Origin: Candidatus Nitrotoga sp. M5
GTDB taxonomy: Bacteria > Pseudomonadota > Gammaproteobacteria > Burkholderiales > Gallionellaceae
NCBI RefSeq assembly: GCF_927904885.1
Contig: NZ_CAKMNW010000008.1
Coordinates: forward strand, 49,524-113,523
DNA length: 64,000 bases
Direction: 5' to 3'
Each line of letters opens with the position of its first letter. Position 1 is the stretch's first letter. The notes beneath the pieces are model-generated. The model saw only the letters and a list, made by a program, of their open reading frames with translations. It was not told the origin of the DNA and ran no database searches. The position numbers were made by a program, and so were the translations under genes. This document shows positions 29,288 through 40,333 of the stretch, piece after piece.

Positions 29288-29974
29288 ATGTACAAAATCG
29301 CACCTAGCATACTTTCTGCCAATTTCGCCAAACTCGGTGAAGAAGTCACCAATGTCATCGCCTCTGGCGCAGACATTATCCACTTCGACGTGATGGACAA
29401 CCATTACGTGCCCAACCTGACCATTGGTCCGCTGGTGTGTTCTGCTATTCGTCCAATTACTCAAGCAGTAATTGACGTACACCTGATGGTTAAGCCGGTG
29501 GACCGTATCATCCCGGATTTCGCCAAAGCTGGCGCCAATATTATTTCATTTCACCCGGAAGCGTCCGAGCACATCGACCGCACTCTCGGTCTGATCAAAG
29601 AAAATGGCTGCAAGGCTGGGCTAGTATTCAATCCCGGCACACCATTGAGCTATCTCGACCATGTCATGGACAAAGTCGACCTGATCCTGATTATGTCAGT
29701 GAATCCCGGATTCGGCGGCCAGAAATTTATCCCCGACGCGCTGAACAAACTGCGCACTGCGCGCCAAAAAATCAATGACAGCGGACGCGACATTATGCTG
29801 GAAATCGACGGCGGCGTGAACACCAGCAACATAGCGGAAATTGCTGCTACGGGTTGCGATACCTTCGTGGCTGGCTCTGCTGTTTATGGTGCAGGCAAGG
29901 ACACTGATCCGCACCGCTATGATTCCATCATCGCAGCTTTGCGCGCCGAACTAGCCAAAGTAAGCAAGCAATGA
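29288..29974 (+). CDS. rpe: Ribulose-phosphate 3-epimerase
   Basis: 228 residues, full length. Motifs: [65 protein letters not shown] and EIDGGVN. It interconverts ribulose-5-P and xylulose-5-P, serving the pentose phosphate pathway or the Calvin cycle. The stop overlaps the gph start (ATGA), and the group rpe-gph-trpE is a standard proteobacterial order. Confidence 0.97.
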   Translation: MYKIAPSILSANFAKLGEEVTNVIASGADIIHFDVMDNHYVPNLTIGPLVCSAIRPITQAVIDVHLMVKPVDRIIPDFAKAGANIISFHPEASEHIDRTLGLIKENGCKAGLVFNPGTPLSYLDHVMDKVDLILIMSVNPGFGGQKFIPDALNKLRTARQKINDSGRDIMLEIDGGVNTSNIAEIAATGCDTFVAGSAVYGAGKDTDPHRYDSIIAALRAELAKVSKQ

Positions 29975-30657
29975 TGAAAGCACGTTTTCCGCTGAGCATC
30001 TCCGCCATCCTCATCGATCTGGATGGCACCTTACTCCACACGGCACCTGAACTGGTGGCCTCTGCCAATCGTATGTTACTTGATTTGAATCGTCCTGCCG
30101 TGTCGAAAGAATTGCTGACAAGCTACATTGGCAACGGTGTCAGCTGGCTAGTAAAACGCGCGTTGACCGGCGACATGCACGCCGAGCCGGATACAAATTT
30201 ATATGAGCAAGCGCTGCCGATTTTCGAAAAACACTACAATGATTTGCTGTTGCAGAGCAAACCATTTGAGGGAGTGATTGCCGGACTGGATGCCATGCAA
30301 GCGGCAGGTTTCCACCTAGGCTGCATTACCAACAAGGTAAAACGCTACACTGAACCCCTGCTTGAGGGTTTAGGACTCGCACATTATTTTGAGATCGTGC
30401 TGTCCGGCGACAGCCTACCGGAAAAAAAACCACATCCGCTACCACTACTGCATGCCGCGAAGTTTTTCGGTGTTCCAGTGGAGCAAGTGCTGCTGATTGG
30501 CGATTCACTCAATGACACGGTTGCGGCGCGTGCTGCCGGTTGCCCAATAGTCTGTGTGCCCTACGGATACAATCACGGCGAGCCAGTGGATAAGCTTGAT
30601 CTGGATGCTGTGATTAACACGCTACCAGATGTGATGAAACTGATTCAAAAAGCATGA
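29971..30657 (+). CDS. gph: Phosphoglycolate phosphatase
   Basis: 228 residues, HAD superfamily. Motif I is [16 protein letters not shown] with the nucleophilic Asp, motif II is the CITNK segment, and motif IV is [17 protein letters not shown]. It hydrolyses 2-phosphoglycolate arising from DNA repair or from RuBisCO oxygenation. It overlaps rpe and ends five nt before the trp leader peptide start. Confidence 0.92.
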   Translation: MMKARFPLSISAILIDLDGTLLHTAPELVASANRMLLDLNRPAVSKELLTSYIGNGVSWLVKRALTGDMHAEPDTNLYEQALPIFEKHYNDLLLQSKPFEGVIAGLDAMQAAGFHLGCITNKVKRYTEPLLEGLGLAHYFEIVLSGDSLPEKKPHPLPLLHAAKFFGVPVEQVLLIGDSLNDTVAARAAGCPIVCVPYGYNHGEPVDKLDLDAVINTLPDVMKLIQKA

Positions 30658-30661
30658 TTTG

Positions 30662-30715
30662 ATGACACACGAAAATTTCAAAATCTGGAGAGAAACTACC
30701 CCATGGCGATGGTGA
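30662..30715 (+). CDS. trpL: trp operon leader peptide (17 aa)
   Basis: The ATG at 30662 opens a 17-residue peptide MTHENFKIWRETTPWRW with three Trp, including a WRW end, stopping at TGA 30713. It sits 132 nt upstream of trpE. Short inverted repeats follow (ggtga/tcacc, gtgg/ccac), then a T-rich run at 30768-30778. This is the layout of a ribosome-mediated attenuator. No strong ribosome site is visible before the ATG, and the alternative hairpins are weak by eye. Confidence 0.7.
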   Translation: MTHENFKIWRETTPWRW

Positions 30716-30780
30716 TCATCTCACCGTTTGGCGTGGCTGCCACATTTTAATTTTAGTGCTGCCGTCTTTCTTTTTTTGAG
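30716..30780 (+). promoter_or_regulatory. Putative trp attenuator region
   Basis: Downstream of the leader peptide, small hairpins (gtggctgccac at about 30734-30744) precede an attttaatttt stretch, and tttcttttttt follows at 30768-30778. The pairing of the terminator is imperfect, so I give it modest confidence. Confidence 0.45.
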
Positions 30781-30793
30781 TTAGGAGCAATTC

Positions 30794-32293
30794 GTGTTGA
30801 ATCCCATTTCAGAACAATCTTTCAATCAACTTGCTGAGCAGGGATATAACCGCATCCCTCTAGTGACAGAGACCTTTGCTGACCTGGACACGCCACTGTC
30901 GCTGTATCTCAAGCTTGCCAACAAACCTTATTCCTATCTGCTGGAATCGGTGCAGGGTGGCGAACGCTTCGGTCGATACTCCTTCATCGGTCTGCCCGCT
31001 GATACACGCATTACAGTGCGCGGCACACAGATTACGTTAACCACTTCAACTAGCGAAACTGTCCACCATGCAGACAATCCACTGGATTTCATCAACGATT
31101 ACCAGTCACGTTTCAAAGTCGCGCCGCTGCTCGGCCTGCCTCGCTTTACTGGCGGCCTGGCTGGTTATTTCGGCTATGACACCGTCCGCTATATTGAACC
31201 GCGTTTAGCCAAAACGCAAAAGCAAGACGTGCTCGGCACGCCTGATATACTACTAATGCTTACCGAGCAACTGGTAGTAGTGGACAATCTATCCGGCAAG
31301 CTTATTTTCATCGTACATGCCAATCCCGAACTGCCAAATGCTTATGCTCTGGCACGGCAGCGCCTGCAAGAACTGACACAGTTACTGCGCCAACCAGTGA
31401 AAATTCCTCGTGCCCAGCAATTTCCTCCCCAGCAGGCCGTATCTGAGTTCGGTGAGGAAGCCTATAAACAGGCCGTAGAGAAAGCCAAACGTTATATTTT
31501 CGATGGCGACATGATGCAGGTTGTGCCTTCGCAGCGCATGAGCCAGACATTTCCTGCTGAACCGCTCAACCTTTATCGGGTGCTGCGCTCCATTAACCCC
31601 TCACCCTACATGTTCTATTACGACATGGGTGACCACCATGTGGTCGGTGCTTCACCGGAAATTCTGGTGCGACTGGAAGGTAACAACGTGACCGTGCGGC
31701 CCATCGCTGGCACCCGACCGCGCGGTAAGACACCGCAACAGGATACCCAGCTGGCACAAGAGCTTCTGAGCGACCCAAAGGAGCTCGCGGAACACCTGAT
31801 GCTCATAGACCTCGGGCGTAATGATGTTGGCCGCGTTGCGCAGCAGGGCACGGTAAAGCTTACCGAAAAAATGGTGATTGAACGGTATTCACACGTGATG
31901 CACATCGTGTCTAATGTCGAAGGCAAGCTCAAACCAGGACTGGATGCAATTGCGGTATTGAAAGCAACCTTTCCGGCTGGCACGGTGAGCGGTGCACCAA
32001 AAGTACGCGCGATGGAAATCATCGACGAACTGGAACCTTCCAAGCGTGGTATCTATGCAGGCGCAGTCGGCTATCTTGGCTTCAACGGCGACATGGATCT
32101 TGCCATCGCCATCCGCACTGCGGTGATCAAAGAAGGCACTCTTTATGTACAGTCTGGGGGTGGATTAGTAGCCGACTCGATACCGGCTAGCGAATGGACA
32201 GAAACGCAGAATAAAGCACGCGCAGTGCTACGTGCCGCCGAGATGGTGCTAGCTGGACTGGATTACACTGGCGAAACGGGAAATGACATCTAA
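30794..32293 (+). CDS. trpE: Anthranilate synthase component I
   Basis: 499 residues with a GTG start at 30794, chosen because AGGAG lies eight bases before it. The N-terminal regulatory part has [21 protein letters not shown], including the LLES element that binds Trp for feedback inhibition. The catalytic part has [43 protein letters not shown] and [23 protein letters not shown]. It makes anthranilate from chorismate with TrpG. trpG, trpD and trpC do not follow; the next gene, xthA, is convergent. Confidence 0.96.
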   Translation: MLNPISEQSFNQLAEQGYNRIPLVTETFADLDTPLSLYLKLANKPYSYLLESVQGGERFGRYSFIGLPADTRITVRGTQITLTTSTSETVHHADNPLDFINDYQSRFKVAPLLGLPRFTGGLAGYFGYDTVRYIEPRLAKTQKQDVLGTPDILLMLTEQLVVVDNLSGKLIFIVHANPELPNAYALARQRLQELTQLLRQPVKIPRAQQFPPQQAVSEFGEEAYKQAVEKAKRYIFDGDMMQVVPSQRMSQTFPAEPLNLYRVLRSINPSPYMFYYDMGDHHVVGASPEILVRLEGNNVTVRPIAGTRPRGKTPQQDTQLAQELLSDPKELAEHLMLIDLGRNDVGRVAQQGTVKLTEKMVIERYSHVMHIVSNVEGKLKPGLDAIAVLKATFPAGTVSGAPKVRAMEIIDELEPSKRGIYAGAVGYLGFNGDMDLAIAIRTAVIKEGTLYVQSGGGLVADSIPASEWTETQNKARAVLRAAEMVLAGLDYTGETGNDI

Positions 32294-32363
32294 CTTACCC
32301 AGCAGAAGCTTGAGTTCTGCCGTAACCAAAAGATTGGACTAGCGTTTTTTTGTTATCAACAAT

Positions 32364-33131
32364 CTAGACTACAATATCCGCCACTACTGGCGCATGATCT
32401 GATGGACGCTCCAACTTTCGTAGCGTCCGATCTATCCTACAGGCAGTGCAATTCGGTACCAGCGCCTCACTCACCAAAATGTGGTCAATACGCAACCCCA
32501 TATTGCGGCGGAAGGCCATCATGCGGTAATCCCACCAAGTATAAGATTTCTCTGGTTGCTCGAACAGGCGGAAGCTATCACATAGCCCAAGTTGTTCGAG
32601 CGCTCTCAAAGCCGCACGCTCTGGCTCGCTCACCAACACACAGCCTGCCCATGCCTGAGGATCATGCACATCACGGTCTTCGGGCGCGATGTTGTAATCT
32701 CCAAGCAACACAAGCTTAGGGTAACGCACCAATTCGTCCTTTAACCACTTCTGCAAAGCAGTCAACCACACCAATTTGTATTGATATTTGTCTGAATCTA
32801 CACTCTGTCCGTTAGGTACATAAATGCATATCACACGCACGCCGTTGAGCGTGGCAGCAATTACACGCCGTTGCTCATCCGAGAAGTTTGGTATGCCGTA
32901 CATTACGTCTTCAGGCTCAGCCTTACTGATAATGGCAACGCCGTTATAAGTTTTCTGCCCGCTGAACACTGCTTGATAGCCAGCTTGTTGTAATTCTGCC
33001 AGAGGAAACTTACTGTCCTCTTGTTTGGTTTCCTGCAAACACAACGCATCCGGCTGATTATCCGCCAGCCAGCCCAATGTATGAGGCAGACGCACCTTAA
33101 GCGAATTCACATTCCAAGTCGCAATTTTCAT
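32364..33131 (-). CDS. xthA: Exodeoxyribonuclease III
   Basis: 255 residues. MKIATWNVNSLKVRLPH, LCLQETKQED (metal-binding Glu), GDYNIAPEDRDVHDP, and RIDHILVSEAL with PSDHAPV are the endonuclease/exonuclease/phosphatase family signature of ExoIII. It repairs abasic sites and removes 3' blocking groups. It is convergent with trpE and monocistronic. Confidence 0.95.
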   Translation of the reverse strand: MKIATWNVNSLKVRLPHTLGWLADNQPDALCLQETKQEDSKFPLAELQQAGYQAVFSGQKTYNGVAIISKAEPEDVMYGIPNFSDEQRRVIAATLNGVRVICIYVPNGQSVDSDKYQYKLVWLTALQKWLKDELVRYPKLVLLGDYNIAPEDRDVHDPQAWAGCVLVSEPERAALRALEQLGLCDSFRLFEQPEKSYTWWDYRMMAFRRNMGLRIDHILVSEALVPNCTACRIDRTLRKLERPSDHAPVVADIVV

Positions 33132-33268
33132 ACTGTATTAAATATATTGATTAAGTCGAAATTTATTTCCATATGCATATTGTATTGGATTTTATGTATG
33201 CCCAATCCCACCTGTTAATAAACGCTTTGGTATTGCCAAAGCTAACTCTCAGTTGAACCTAAATTTCT

Positions 33269-34666
33269 TCAATTTTGTAGCTGTACCCACTCAATTAAAG
33301 CATTTTGTGCCTGCCGCCCTGCTGCGGCATTGGGGTGGTTGATTAAAAAAACCAAAATCCATTGCTTTCCACTAAGGGATTGTACGTAACCAGCAACGGC
33401 TTGCACACCTTCCAGCGAACCAGTTTTTAGATGGGCGTGGCTAGCAGCTTTGCTATCCGTGAGGCGTTTTTTAAAGGTGCCATCAACGCCGACGATGGGT
33501 AAGGAAGCCTCAAATTCCGTTGATAACGGACTGCGTTGCGCACTACGCAACAACAATGCCAAACTAAACGGACTTATCCGTTCTCGGCGCGAAAGTCCGG
33601 CACCGTTTTCCAGTACCAGTTCAGGGAAGTGCAATTCTTTTTGTGTCAGCCAATTGCGTATAGTCAATTCACTTTGGGTGATGTTGGCGGGTGCCTCGGC
33701 AGTCCCACCCAAGCTTAGAAAAAGTTGACGCGCCATGACATTGTTGCTGAATTTGTTAATATCGCGAATCAGTTCGGCCAAAGATGCGGAATGGTGTGTA
33801 GAAAACAGAATCGCGCTACCTGTAACTGCACCCTCACGCAATGTACCTTGTAGCAGCCCCCCCATTTCCTGCCACAACGTAAGAAACACGGCATACAGAT
33901 AGCTAGAGTGGGACAGCAGGCTGACATGTCGTTCACGCTCACCGCACTGAATTGGATAGACACCTTGCACAAGTAACGTATCGCCCTGCAATTGCATGGA
34001 CAGCGCTTCATTCCAATTGCTGCAACTTCTTTTTACGGTTGCTACCGTAACGCGGTTGTCCAGCTTGATGCCAGCCAGTTCCGGCGTGCTGATAATCTTG
34101 ATTTTTTTACCCTCTGGAATAAAACGTAGGTGTACAGAATTAAAATTAAGCAGCAGCGCGTCTGGTCCCGTGTTGTAGGGACGCATCGGCTCGTTGTCGA
34201 ATTCCGCAGGGTCGTGTGGAGCGAGCTGGAATACACTATTATCCAGCACCAGATCACCGCGAATCTCACGAAGACCGCGGCTACGCAGCTCATGCAACCA
34301 CAGCCATAATTTCTCCAGCGTCAGCTTGGGATCGCCGTACCCCTTCAGGATTAGGTCGCCGTGCAGTACATCTTGTTCCAGCTTGCCGTCGATATAAGCC
34401 TCCGTCTTCCAACTATACGAAGGGCCTAGCAATTCCAGTCCGGCGTAGGTAGTGAGCAGCTTCATGGTTGAAGCCGGATTCATCGACTGCTTCGCATTCA
34501 CACTAATGAGCGGCGTGCTTGCATTTACCTCGCGTACCTCCACCCCGATACTATCAAGCGGAATGTGCGCCAGTTTCAGTGCTTGCACCACTGACGGCGG
34601 CAATGTGGTTGCGTGAGCACTGGGGATAAAACAAAAGATGAGTAGCAAGGCGTGAAGCAGCTTCAT
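33269..34666 (-). CDS. dacB: D-alanyl-D-alanine carboxypeptidase/endopeptidase (PBP4)
   Basis: 465 residues from ATG 34666, chosen for its ribosome site (AGAGG) and because it starts a signal peptide MKLLHALLLIFCFIPSAHA. Active-site motifs of the S13 family: STMK (SxxK, in MNPASTMKLLTTYAG), SNN (KFSNNVMARQL) and KTG (HLKTGSLEGV). It acts in the periplasm on peptidoglycan cross-links. The N-terminal residues of the longer open frame lack homology. Confidence 0.94.
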   Translation of the reverse strand: MKLLHALLLIFCFIPSAHATTLPPSVVQALKLAHIPLDSIGVEVREVNASTPLISVNAKQSMNPASTMKLLTTYAGLELLGPSYSWKTEAYIDGKLEQDVLHGDLILKGYGDPKLTLEKLWLWLHELRSRGLREIRGDLVLDNSVFQLAPHDPAEFDNEPMRPYNTGPDALLLNFNSVHLRFIPEGKKIKIISTPELAGIKLDNRVTVATVKRSCSNWNEALSMQLQGDTLLVQGVYPIQCGERERHVSLLSHSSYLYAVFLTLWQEMGGLLQGTLREGAVTGSAILFSTHHSASLAELIRDINKFSNNVMARQLFLSLGGTAEAPANITQSELTIRNWLTQKELHFPELVLENGAGLSRRERISPFSLALLLRSAQRSPLSTEFEASLPIVGVDGTFKKRLTDSKAASHAHLKTGSLEGVQAVAGYVQSLSGKQWILVFLINHPNAAAGRQAQNALIEWVQLQN

Positions 34667-34739
34667 GAATACCTCTATAACATGCCTTATTCCCATTTTC
34701 GCGGAAATAACGCGTTTGATTTGCTCTGTTTCGGTTAAA

Positions 34740-36086
34740 TTAAATGAGCACTGTGATGATTGCCAGTGTACGTTCAACCAGGACATCCATCTCAGCCTCG
34801 CTGATAATATAGGGTGGCATGAAATATATCGTATTGCCCATTGGTCTCAGCAGCAGCTCTTTCTCCAGTGCGAGGCTGAAACAGCGTTGTGCGAAATCAT
34901 CGTGCAAGCTATCCACCTCAAAGGCCCAAATCATGCCAGTGTTGCGGAAATTTTTTACGCGGGGGTGACCACGTAAAGGTTCTGCAATGCGGTTAAAATA
35001 AGCGGATTTGTTGCGGTTAGTTGCGATGACATCATCTTGCTCAAAGATTTCCAAAGTAGCCAGTGCTGCACGGCAGGCCAGCGGATTACCAGTATAGGAA
35101 TGCGAATGTAAAAAACCACGCGTCACTTTATCAGCATAAAAAGCTTGATAGATTGCATCCGTGGTCATCACCACAGATAATGGCAGATACCCCCCGCTGA
35201 GACCCTTGGACACACACAGAAAATCCGGCGAAATACCCTTTTCTCCGCTAACTCGGCTGAGGGACTTTTCCGCCTGCTCACAGGCAAACATCGTTCCCGT
35301 CCGCCCCATCCCCACTGCAATTTCATCGGCAATGAAATGCACATCATATTGATCGCATAACTCGCGCGCACGCGTTAAATAAGCTGGGTGATACATAACC
35401 ATGCCCGCAGCCCCTTGTACTAAGGGTTCGATAATGAAAGCGGCAATATTGTGATGATGCTGCTGCAAATGTGTTTCAAGCTGCGTAACACAGCGTACGG
35501 CATAATCTCGTGCGCTCTCATCTGGCTCTGCATTACGCCAGTCAGGGCATCGTACCGTAGCATTCTGTTTGACCAATGCACCATATGCATCCTTAAATAA
35601 TGCCACATCGGTCACAGACAATGCGCCCAGTGTTTCGCCGTGATAACTATTTTTCAAACTGATAAAATCAGTCTTGTGAGGCTGGCCATTGTTGCGCCAA
35701 TAATGCACGCTCATCTTTAACGCAATTTCAATAGCCGATGCACCGTCTGAGGCATAAAAACAATGACCTAGCCCGACAGGTGCCAGCTGCGCCAACCTCT
35801 CAGAAAGTTGCACCACCGGCTCATGCGTAAAACCGGCCAGCATCACATGCTCAAGTTGCTCTAACTGAAGGGTAATGGCAGCATTAATGCGTGGGTTGCA
35901 ATGCCCAAACAAATTTACCCACCACGAACTCACCGCATCTAAATAGCGATTTCCGTCAAAATCGTATAGCCACACACCGTGTCCTCGCTGGATAGGTATT
36001 AGCGGTAAAGTCTCATGGTGCTTCATCTGCGTGCATGGGTGCCATACAGCAGAATGGGAACGAGAAAGTAAGTTAATGTTAGACAT
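34740..36086 (-). CDS. bioA: Adenosylmethionine-8-amino-7-oxononanoate aminotransferase
   Basis: 448 residues from ATG 36086 (MSNINLLSRSHSAVWHPCTQMKHHE). HPCTQM, the substrate-lid GHGVWLYDFDGNRYLDAVSSWWVNLFGH, HGETLGALS, ADEIAVGMGRTGTMFACE and FLCVSKGLSGGYLPLS with the pyridoxal Lys are typical. It transfers the amino group of SAM to make 7,8-diaminopelargonate in biotin synthesis. The usual bioBFDC partners are absent, so this is a lone gene here. Between it and prmC is a 229-nt gap holding a partial BirA-like half site (see rejected). Confidence 0.95.
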   Translation of the reverse strand: MSNINLLSRSHSAVWHPCTQMKHHETLPLIPIQRGHGVWLYDFDGNRYLDAVSSWWVNLFGHCNPRINAAITLQLEQLEHVMLAGFTHEPVVQLSERLAQLAPVGLGHCFYASDGASAIEIALKMSVHYWRNNGQPHKTDFISLKNSYHGETLGALSVTDVALFKDAYGALVKQNATVRCPDWRNAEPDESARDYAVRCVTQLETHLQQHHHNIAAFIIEPLVQGAAGMVMYHPAYLTRARELCDQYDVHFIADEIAVGMGRTGTMFACEQAEKSLSRVSGEKGISPDFLCVSKGLSGGYLPLSVVMTTDAIYQAFYADKVTRGFLHSHSYTGNPLACRAALATLEIFEQDDVIATNRNKSAYFNRIAEPLRGHPRVKNFRNTGMIWAFEVDSLHDDFAQRCFSLALEKELLLRPMGNTIYFMPPYIISEAEMDVLVERTLAIITVLI

Positions 36087-36315
36087 GGTAGGTCTCAAAG
36101 GTTGTCTAGCGAATCACACTGGGACAGGCAAATAAAAACTTGGCAAAACGCCAACCGACAGAATAATTTCAACCCAACACAAACGCAACCATCCATTCAC
36201 ACCGACGTAATGCGCCCAAATCGCCCAAGGAAAAGTCAAATTATTGGTTTACAAGTCCTTAATTATTGAACCAATAATTGCAGTGTAACCAAGTTGATCG
36301 GTTGCAAATACATCC

Positions 36316-37170
36316 TCAACCGATACGTCCGCAGCTGACCCGCTCTATCCCCGCCAGATCGCACGCCGAAAATACTGCGTCGAACCCCGCCTGCTGCATT
36401 AGTTCACGAACCTGTGTGGCTTGGTCGTAACCATGTTCAAGGAACAACCAGCCACCGGATTCAAGATAATCTGGAGCATGAGCCACAATATAACGGATAT
36501 CGTGCAAGCCATCACTTCCGGATACAAGCGCAGATCTTGGTTCAAATCGCAAATCACCCTGCGCCAGATGAGGATCGCCAGCCGCAATGTAAGGTGGATT
36601 GGATACAATGATGTTGAATTTTTGTGCTGTGAATGCAGCGAACCATTCGCTGTGTTTGAAAACCACATTTGCGATGGCCAGTTGCTGTGCGTTTGCTTGC
36701 GCAACCATTAGCGCCATAGTGGAAGAGTCGCAGCCAAGCACTTCGACATCCGGGCGCGCATGGGCGAGCGCCAGAGCAATTGCACCACTGCCCGTGCCCA
36801 GGTCGAGCACACGGCATAAACCCTGCTGAGAGATGCTCGGCAAAACCAGCTCAACTAGTAATTCTGTTTCTGGACGGGGAATCAGCGTTGCGGGCGTCAC
36901 CTTGAAATTTAACCCAAAAAATTCACGTTCCCCAAGCAGATACGCAACTGGCTCTCCTCGAAGGCGGCGCTGTAACAATTCACGGTAACGGGTTAGCTCG
37001 GTTTCGTTCGGACAGTACTCAGAATGCGCCAGCAACCAGGCGCGCGTAACATTTAACACTTGTCGCAACAAACACTGAATTTCAATGCGTGCGCTGCTGG
37101 GGGTTATCGCCAGCGTCTCGGTCAGACATGCTGCATCCTGAAGCAGAGCTTCTTGTATGGTGCGCAGCAA
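36316..37170 (-). CDS. prmC: Peptide chain release factor N5-glutamine methyltransferase
   Basis: 284 residues starting at a TTG (37170), two bases after the prfA stop. LIPRPETELLVELVL, the SAM-binding VLDLGTGSGAIALALA and catalytic SNPPYI are diagnostic. It methylates the GGQ glutamine of release factors, including the PrfA encoded just upstream. Order hemA-prfA-prmC is a common proteobacterial operon. The start codon is not certain because no other ATG lies near. Confidence 0.95.
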   Translation of the reverse strand: MLRTIQEALLQDAACLTETLAITPSSARIEIQCLLRQVLNVTRAWLLAHSEYCPNETELTRYRELLQRRLRGEPVAYLLGEREFFGLNFKVTPATLIPRPETELLVELVLPSISQQGLCRVLDLGTGSGAIALALAHARPDVEVLGCDSSTMALMVAQANAQQLAIANVVFKHSEWFAAFTAQKFNIIVSNPPYIAAGDPHLAQGDLRFEPRSALVSGSDGLHDIRYIVAHAPDYLESGGWLFLEHGYDQATQVRELMQQAGFDAVFSACDLAGIERVSCGRIG

Positions 37171-37172
37171 GC

Positions 37173-38261
37173 TTAGCTGGGCCTTTCATTTGATAGTTCT
37201 GCCAGCTGCTCCGCCTGGTATTCCGCCATCAATGCATTGCACATCTCGCTGACGTCACCATCCATAATGTGATCCATCTTGTACAGTGTGAGGTTAATGC
37301 GATGGTCGGTGACACGGCCTTGCGGGAAATTGTAAGTGCGTATGCGTTCCGACCGATCGCCACTACCCACCATCGATTTGCGCTCGGCGGCCTGCTTGGC
37401 ATGAGCGGTACGCTCTTCTTTGTCTTTGATTCGAGCGGCCAGAACTGCCAGCGCTTGGGCTTTGTTTTTGTGCTGTGAACGGCCATCCTGGCATTCCACC
37501 ACGGTACCCGTCGGCAGGTGCGTTATACGTACGGCTGAATCGGTTTTATTAATATGCTGACCACCCGCACCCGAAGCTCGGAAGGTGTCAATACGCAAAT
37601 CAGCGGGGTTTAATACAACATCGCTGACTTCATCCGCTTCCGGCAGCACTGCCACGGTGCAGGCCGACGTATGAATTCGGCCTTGCGTTTCGGTGGTAGG
37701 CACACGCTGCACTCTATGTGCGCCTGACTCAAATTTCAGTACCGAGTAGGCACCCTGACCGACTATGCGTGCGATGATTTCCTTGAAACCGCCCTTTTCG
37801 CCGCAGTTTTCGGAAATTACTTCAACTTGCCAACGGTTACGTTCGGCAAAACGCGCATACATGCGAAACAGATCGCCGGAAAATAATGCCGCCTCGTCGC
37901 CGCCAGTTCCTGCGCGAATTTCCAAAAATACGTTGCGTTCGTCGTTTGGGTCTTTTGGCAGCAATTTTTTCTGCAGATCCATCTCAATCTGCTCCAGTCG
38001 TTCACGCCCTTCCTTCACCTCAGCCGTGGCAAACTCGCGCATTTCAGGGTCATTCGCCATTTCCAGTGCAGTTGCGATATCATCAGCGCAGGCTTGATGG
38101 GCCTGGTATAGCTCCACCACTGGATCCAGCTCCGCGCGTTCGCGATTGAGCTTGAGGTAGCTTTCCATATCACAAGTGGCATTTTCGCTGCTTAACAGAC
38201 GACGCACCTCATCTAGACGCTCTCCCAATTGGGTAAGTTTAGTGGCAATAGTAGGCTTCAT
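37173..38261 (-). CDS. prfA: Peptide chain release factor 1
   Basis: 362 residues. The GGQ loop ([25 protein letters not shown]) and the anticodon-like PxT region ([15 protein letters not shown]) show RF1, which reads UAA and UAG. The start overlaps the hemA stop by four bases (ATGA). The family length is normal. Confidence 0.98.
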   Translation of the reverse strand: MKPTIATKLTQLGERLDEVRRLLSSENATCDMESYLKLNRERAELDPVVELYQAHQACADDIATALEMANDPEMREFATAEVKEGRERLEQIEMDLQKKLLPKDPNDERNVFLEIRAGTGGDEAALFSGDLFRMYARFAERNRWQVEVISENCGEKGGFKEIIARIVGQGAYSVLKFESGAHRVQRVPTTETQGRIHTSACTVAVLPEADEVSDVVLNPADLRIDTFRASGAGGQHINKTDSAVRITHLPTGTVVECQDGRSQHKNKAQALAVLAARIKDKEERTAHAKQAAERKSMVGSGDRSERIRTYNFPQGRVTDHRINLTLYKMDHIMDGDVSEMCNALMAEYQAEQLAELSNERPS

Positions 38262-39511
38262 TCGGAGGGGCCCATGTGATAAATACGGCGCAACATTTCA
38301 AGGAACGCTTCACGCTCTTCGGCTTGAACATGGTTCAGCGCATGGGTAGGTGCATGCAGAAATTTATTTGTAAGCCCATTACTTAAAGACTCCAGTACCT
38401 TTTCCGGATATTCGCCTTTGGCCAGCAGGCGCAAGGCTTTTTCCATTTCGTGCCGACGTTGGCGTTCAGCATGATCGCGTAACGCACGGATAGTGGGTAC
38501 TACTTCACGTGATTCTACCCAGTGAATAAAATCCACCACACCAGATTCAATAATTATTTCAGCTTCTTTCACCGCACCCTGACGGGCACCCAAGCCATCA
38601 CGCACAACTTCGGCCAAATCATCAACGGTATACAGGAACACATCCTCCAGCTCGGCCACTTCGGCTTCAACATCGCGCGGAACAGCGAGATCAACAATGA
38701 AAAGAGGGCGATGTTTGCGGATCTTAAGTGCGCGCTCAACCATACCTTTACCCAATATCGGCAACGGGCTGGCGGTACTGGTCACGATGATATCGTGCTG
38801 CGACAGTTGTTCTGGCAATTCACTCAACGTGATGGCATGCCCGCCAATACGCCGAGCCAATACTTGGGCGCGTTCCAAAGTACGGTTTGCAACGGTAATG
38901 TGCTTTGGCAATTTAGCCGCGAAATGCACAGCATTTAATTCGATCATCTCCCCCGCGCCAATGAACAATACACGCTGTTCGGCAATGCTGGGAAAAATGC
39001 GCTCGGACAGCTTTACCGCAGCCGCTGCCATGGAAATTAAATTTGATCCAATTTCGGTCTGGGTACGCACATCCTTGGCCACGGAGAAGGTGCGCTGAAA
39101 TAGTTTATGAAGTAGAAAGCCCAGCGTGCCAGCGTGCTCTGCATAACGCACTGCTTGCTTCATTTGACCCAGAATTTGCGGCTCACCCAACACCATGGAG
39201 TCCAATCCACTCGCAACGCGAAAAGCGTGTTTCACCGCCTGCGCATGCGACAGGGTATAAAGGTATGGCTCAATTTCGCGCGGCTGTAACTCATGATAAC
39301 TAGCTAGCCAGCTAACAATCTGTGCCGGTTTGTGCGTACTGCAATACACCTCAGTGCGGTTGCAGGTGGAAAGTATGGTCGCTTCCTTAGCTGCGCCCTG
39401 CCCGACCAAGTCGCGCAAGGCTGGCTCCATTGCATCGATATTGAACGCAATCTGCTCACGCACATCAAGCGGCGCGGTCTGATGGTTAATGCCGAAGGCG
39501 AATAATTGCAT
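38258..39511 (-). CDS. hemA: Glutamyl-tRNA reductase
   Basis: 417 residues. N-terminal [20 protein letters not shown], the catalytic Cys in [25 protein letters not shown] and NADPH-binding VLFIGAGEM are all present. It starts C5-pathway tetrapyrrole synthesis by reducing Glu-tRNA. It is first gene of hemA-prfA-prmC. The heme product serves the several cytochromes in this window. Confidence 0.97.
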   Translation of the reverse strand: MQLFAFGINHQTAPLDVREQIAFNIDAMEPALRDLVGQGAAKEATILSTCNRTEVYCSTHKPAQIVSWLASYHELQPREIEPYLYTLSHAQAVKHAFRVASGLDSMVLGEPQILGQMKQAVRYAEHAGTLGFLLHKLFQRTFSVAKDVRTQTEIGSNLISMAAAAVKLSERIFPSIAEQRVLFIGAGEMIELNAVHFAAKLPKHITVANRTLERAQVLARRIGGHAITLSELPEQLSQHDIIVTSTASPLPILGKGMVERALKIRKHRPLFIVDLAVPRDVEAEVAELEDVFLYTVDDLAEVVRDGLGARQGAVKEAEIIIESGVVDFIHWVESREVVPTIRALRDHAERQRRHEMEKALRLLAKGEYPEKVLESLSNGLTNKFLHAPTHALNHVQAEEREAFLEMLRRIYHMGPSE

Positions 39512-39737
39512 AGTCCAGGAAAGACCAAAAATTAAACAAGGGCGCGATTATAGTTGCTAGCCACCCTCAATGCCAGCTAACCAAAACCGAATAAAATTCA
39601 GGGTAATGGAAAATAATAATTCTATGCCAAAATTTTCGAAACTCCCTGCCGTCAGCTTCGTGACCTGTCTGTCATAACCTGCTTAATATTACGCTCATTT
39701 AATGACTAATGTTAACCTGACATCAGGACTCACTTTA

Positions 39738-39880
39738 GGAGCGCCTCAAAAAATACAATTTATAATAAAAACAAAGCGCTAGTTAAAAATTTAAGCACAA
39801 TTTGATAGTGTATACGTGAATGATAATTTTTGTCGAGTAACGCCGTATTGCGATGAAGATTATAGTTTTAGAGGTGCTCT
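39738..39880. repeat. Dispersed inverted-end repeat, copy 4 (143 bp)
   Basis: Left end aggagcgcctcaaaaaatac; right end tatagttttagaggtgctct. The core reads taacgccgtattgcgatgaa. Like copy 2 it lacks the extra GC-rich hairpin. It lies upstream of apaG and ends about 65 nt before its start. Confidence 0.75.
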
Positions 39881-39945
39881 TTGCTTTTAAAGTTCCAGTC
39901 TCCATCAGCCTTGTCATACCGAACAAAATGATGTGTAATACCGCG

Positions 39946-40329
39946 ATGGAAAAAGATAATCAATTCAAAATAAAAATCACCACCGAAGTAAATTATCTGG
40001 CCGAGCAGTCAGATGAGGCTGATAATCGCTTCGTTTTCGCTTATACAATCACTATAACTAATGAAAGCGATACCACAGTCACGCTGATCAGCCGTCATTG
40101 GGTTATTACTGATGCCCATCAGTATGTGCAGGAAGTGCGCGGCCAAGGGGTCGTGGGCGAACAACCGGTCCTCAAGCCAAACCAAAGTTTCGAATACACT
40201 AGCGGTTCGGTGCTCGCCACACAGGTGGGCACTATGTCTGGTAGCTACCAGATGGTAACGGAAGACGGCACCAAATTTGACGCGCCCATTCCCCAATTCG
40301 TATTAAGTGTCCCGCGCGTATTGCATTGA
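39946..40329 (+). CDS. apaG: ApaG protein (Co2+/Mg2+ efflux-associated)
   Basis: 127 residues from ATG 39946, close to the usual ApaG length; ATGs at 39928 and 39931 are alternatives. The fibronectin-like fold is evident from RFVFAYTITITNES, VTLISRHWVITDAH, EVRGQGVVGEQPVLKPNQSFEYTSGS and GTMSGSYQM. The family's molecular role is not settled. An open frame extends upstream into repeat copy 4, but that part has no homology. Confidence 0.93.
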   Translation: MEKDNQFKIKITTEVNYLAEQSDEADNRFVFAYTITITNESDTTVTLISRHWVITDAHQYVQEVRGQGVVGEQPVLKPNQSFEYTSGSVLATQVGTMSGSYQMVTEDGTKFDAPIPQFVLSVPRVLH

Positions 40330-40333
40330 CGCA

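Noticed and set aside
32302..32320. Hairpin gcagaa/ttctgc after trpE
   Set aside because: Only a 6-bp stem, with the T-run about 24 nt further downstream, so not a convincing terminator.
36245..36295. BirA-like half site (ttggtttaca ... tgtaaccaa) before bioA
   Set aside because: The arms are in the opposite orientation to the known operator and separated by about 31 nt, so they fit only as a chance dyad.
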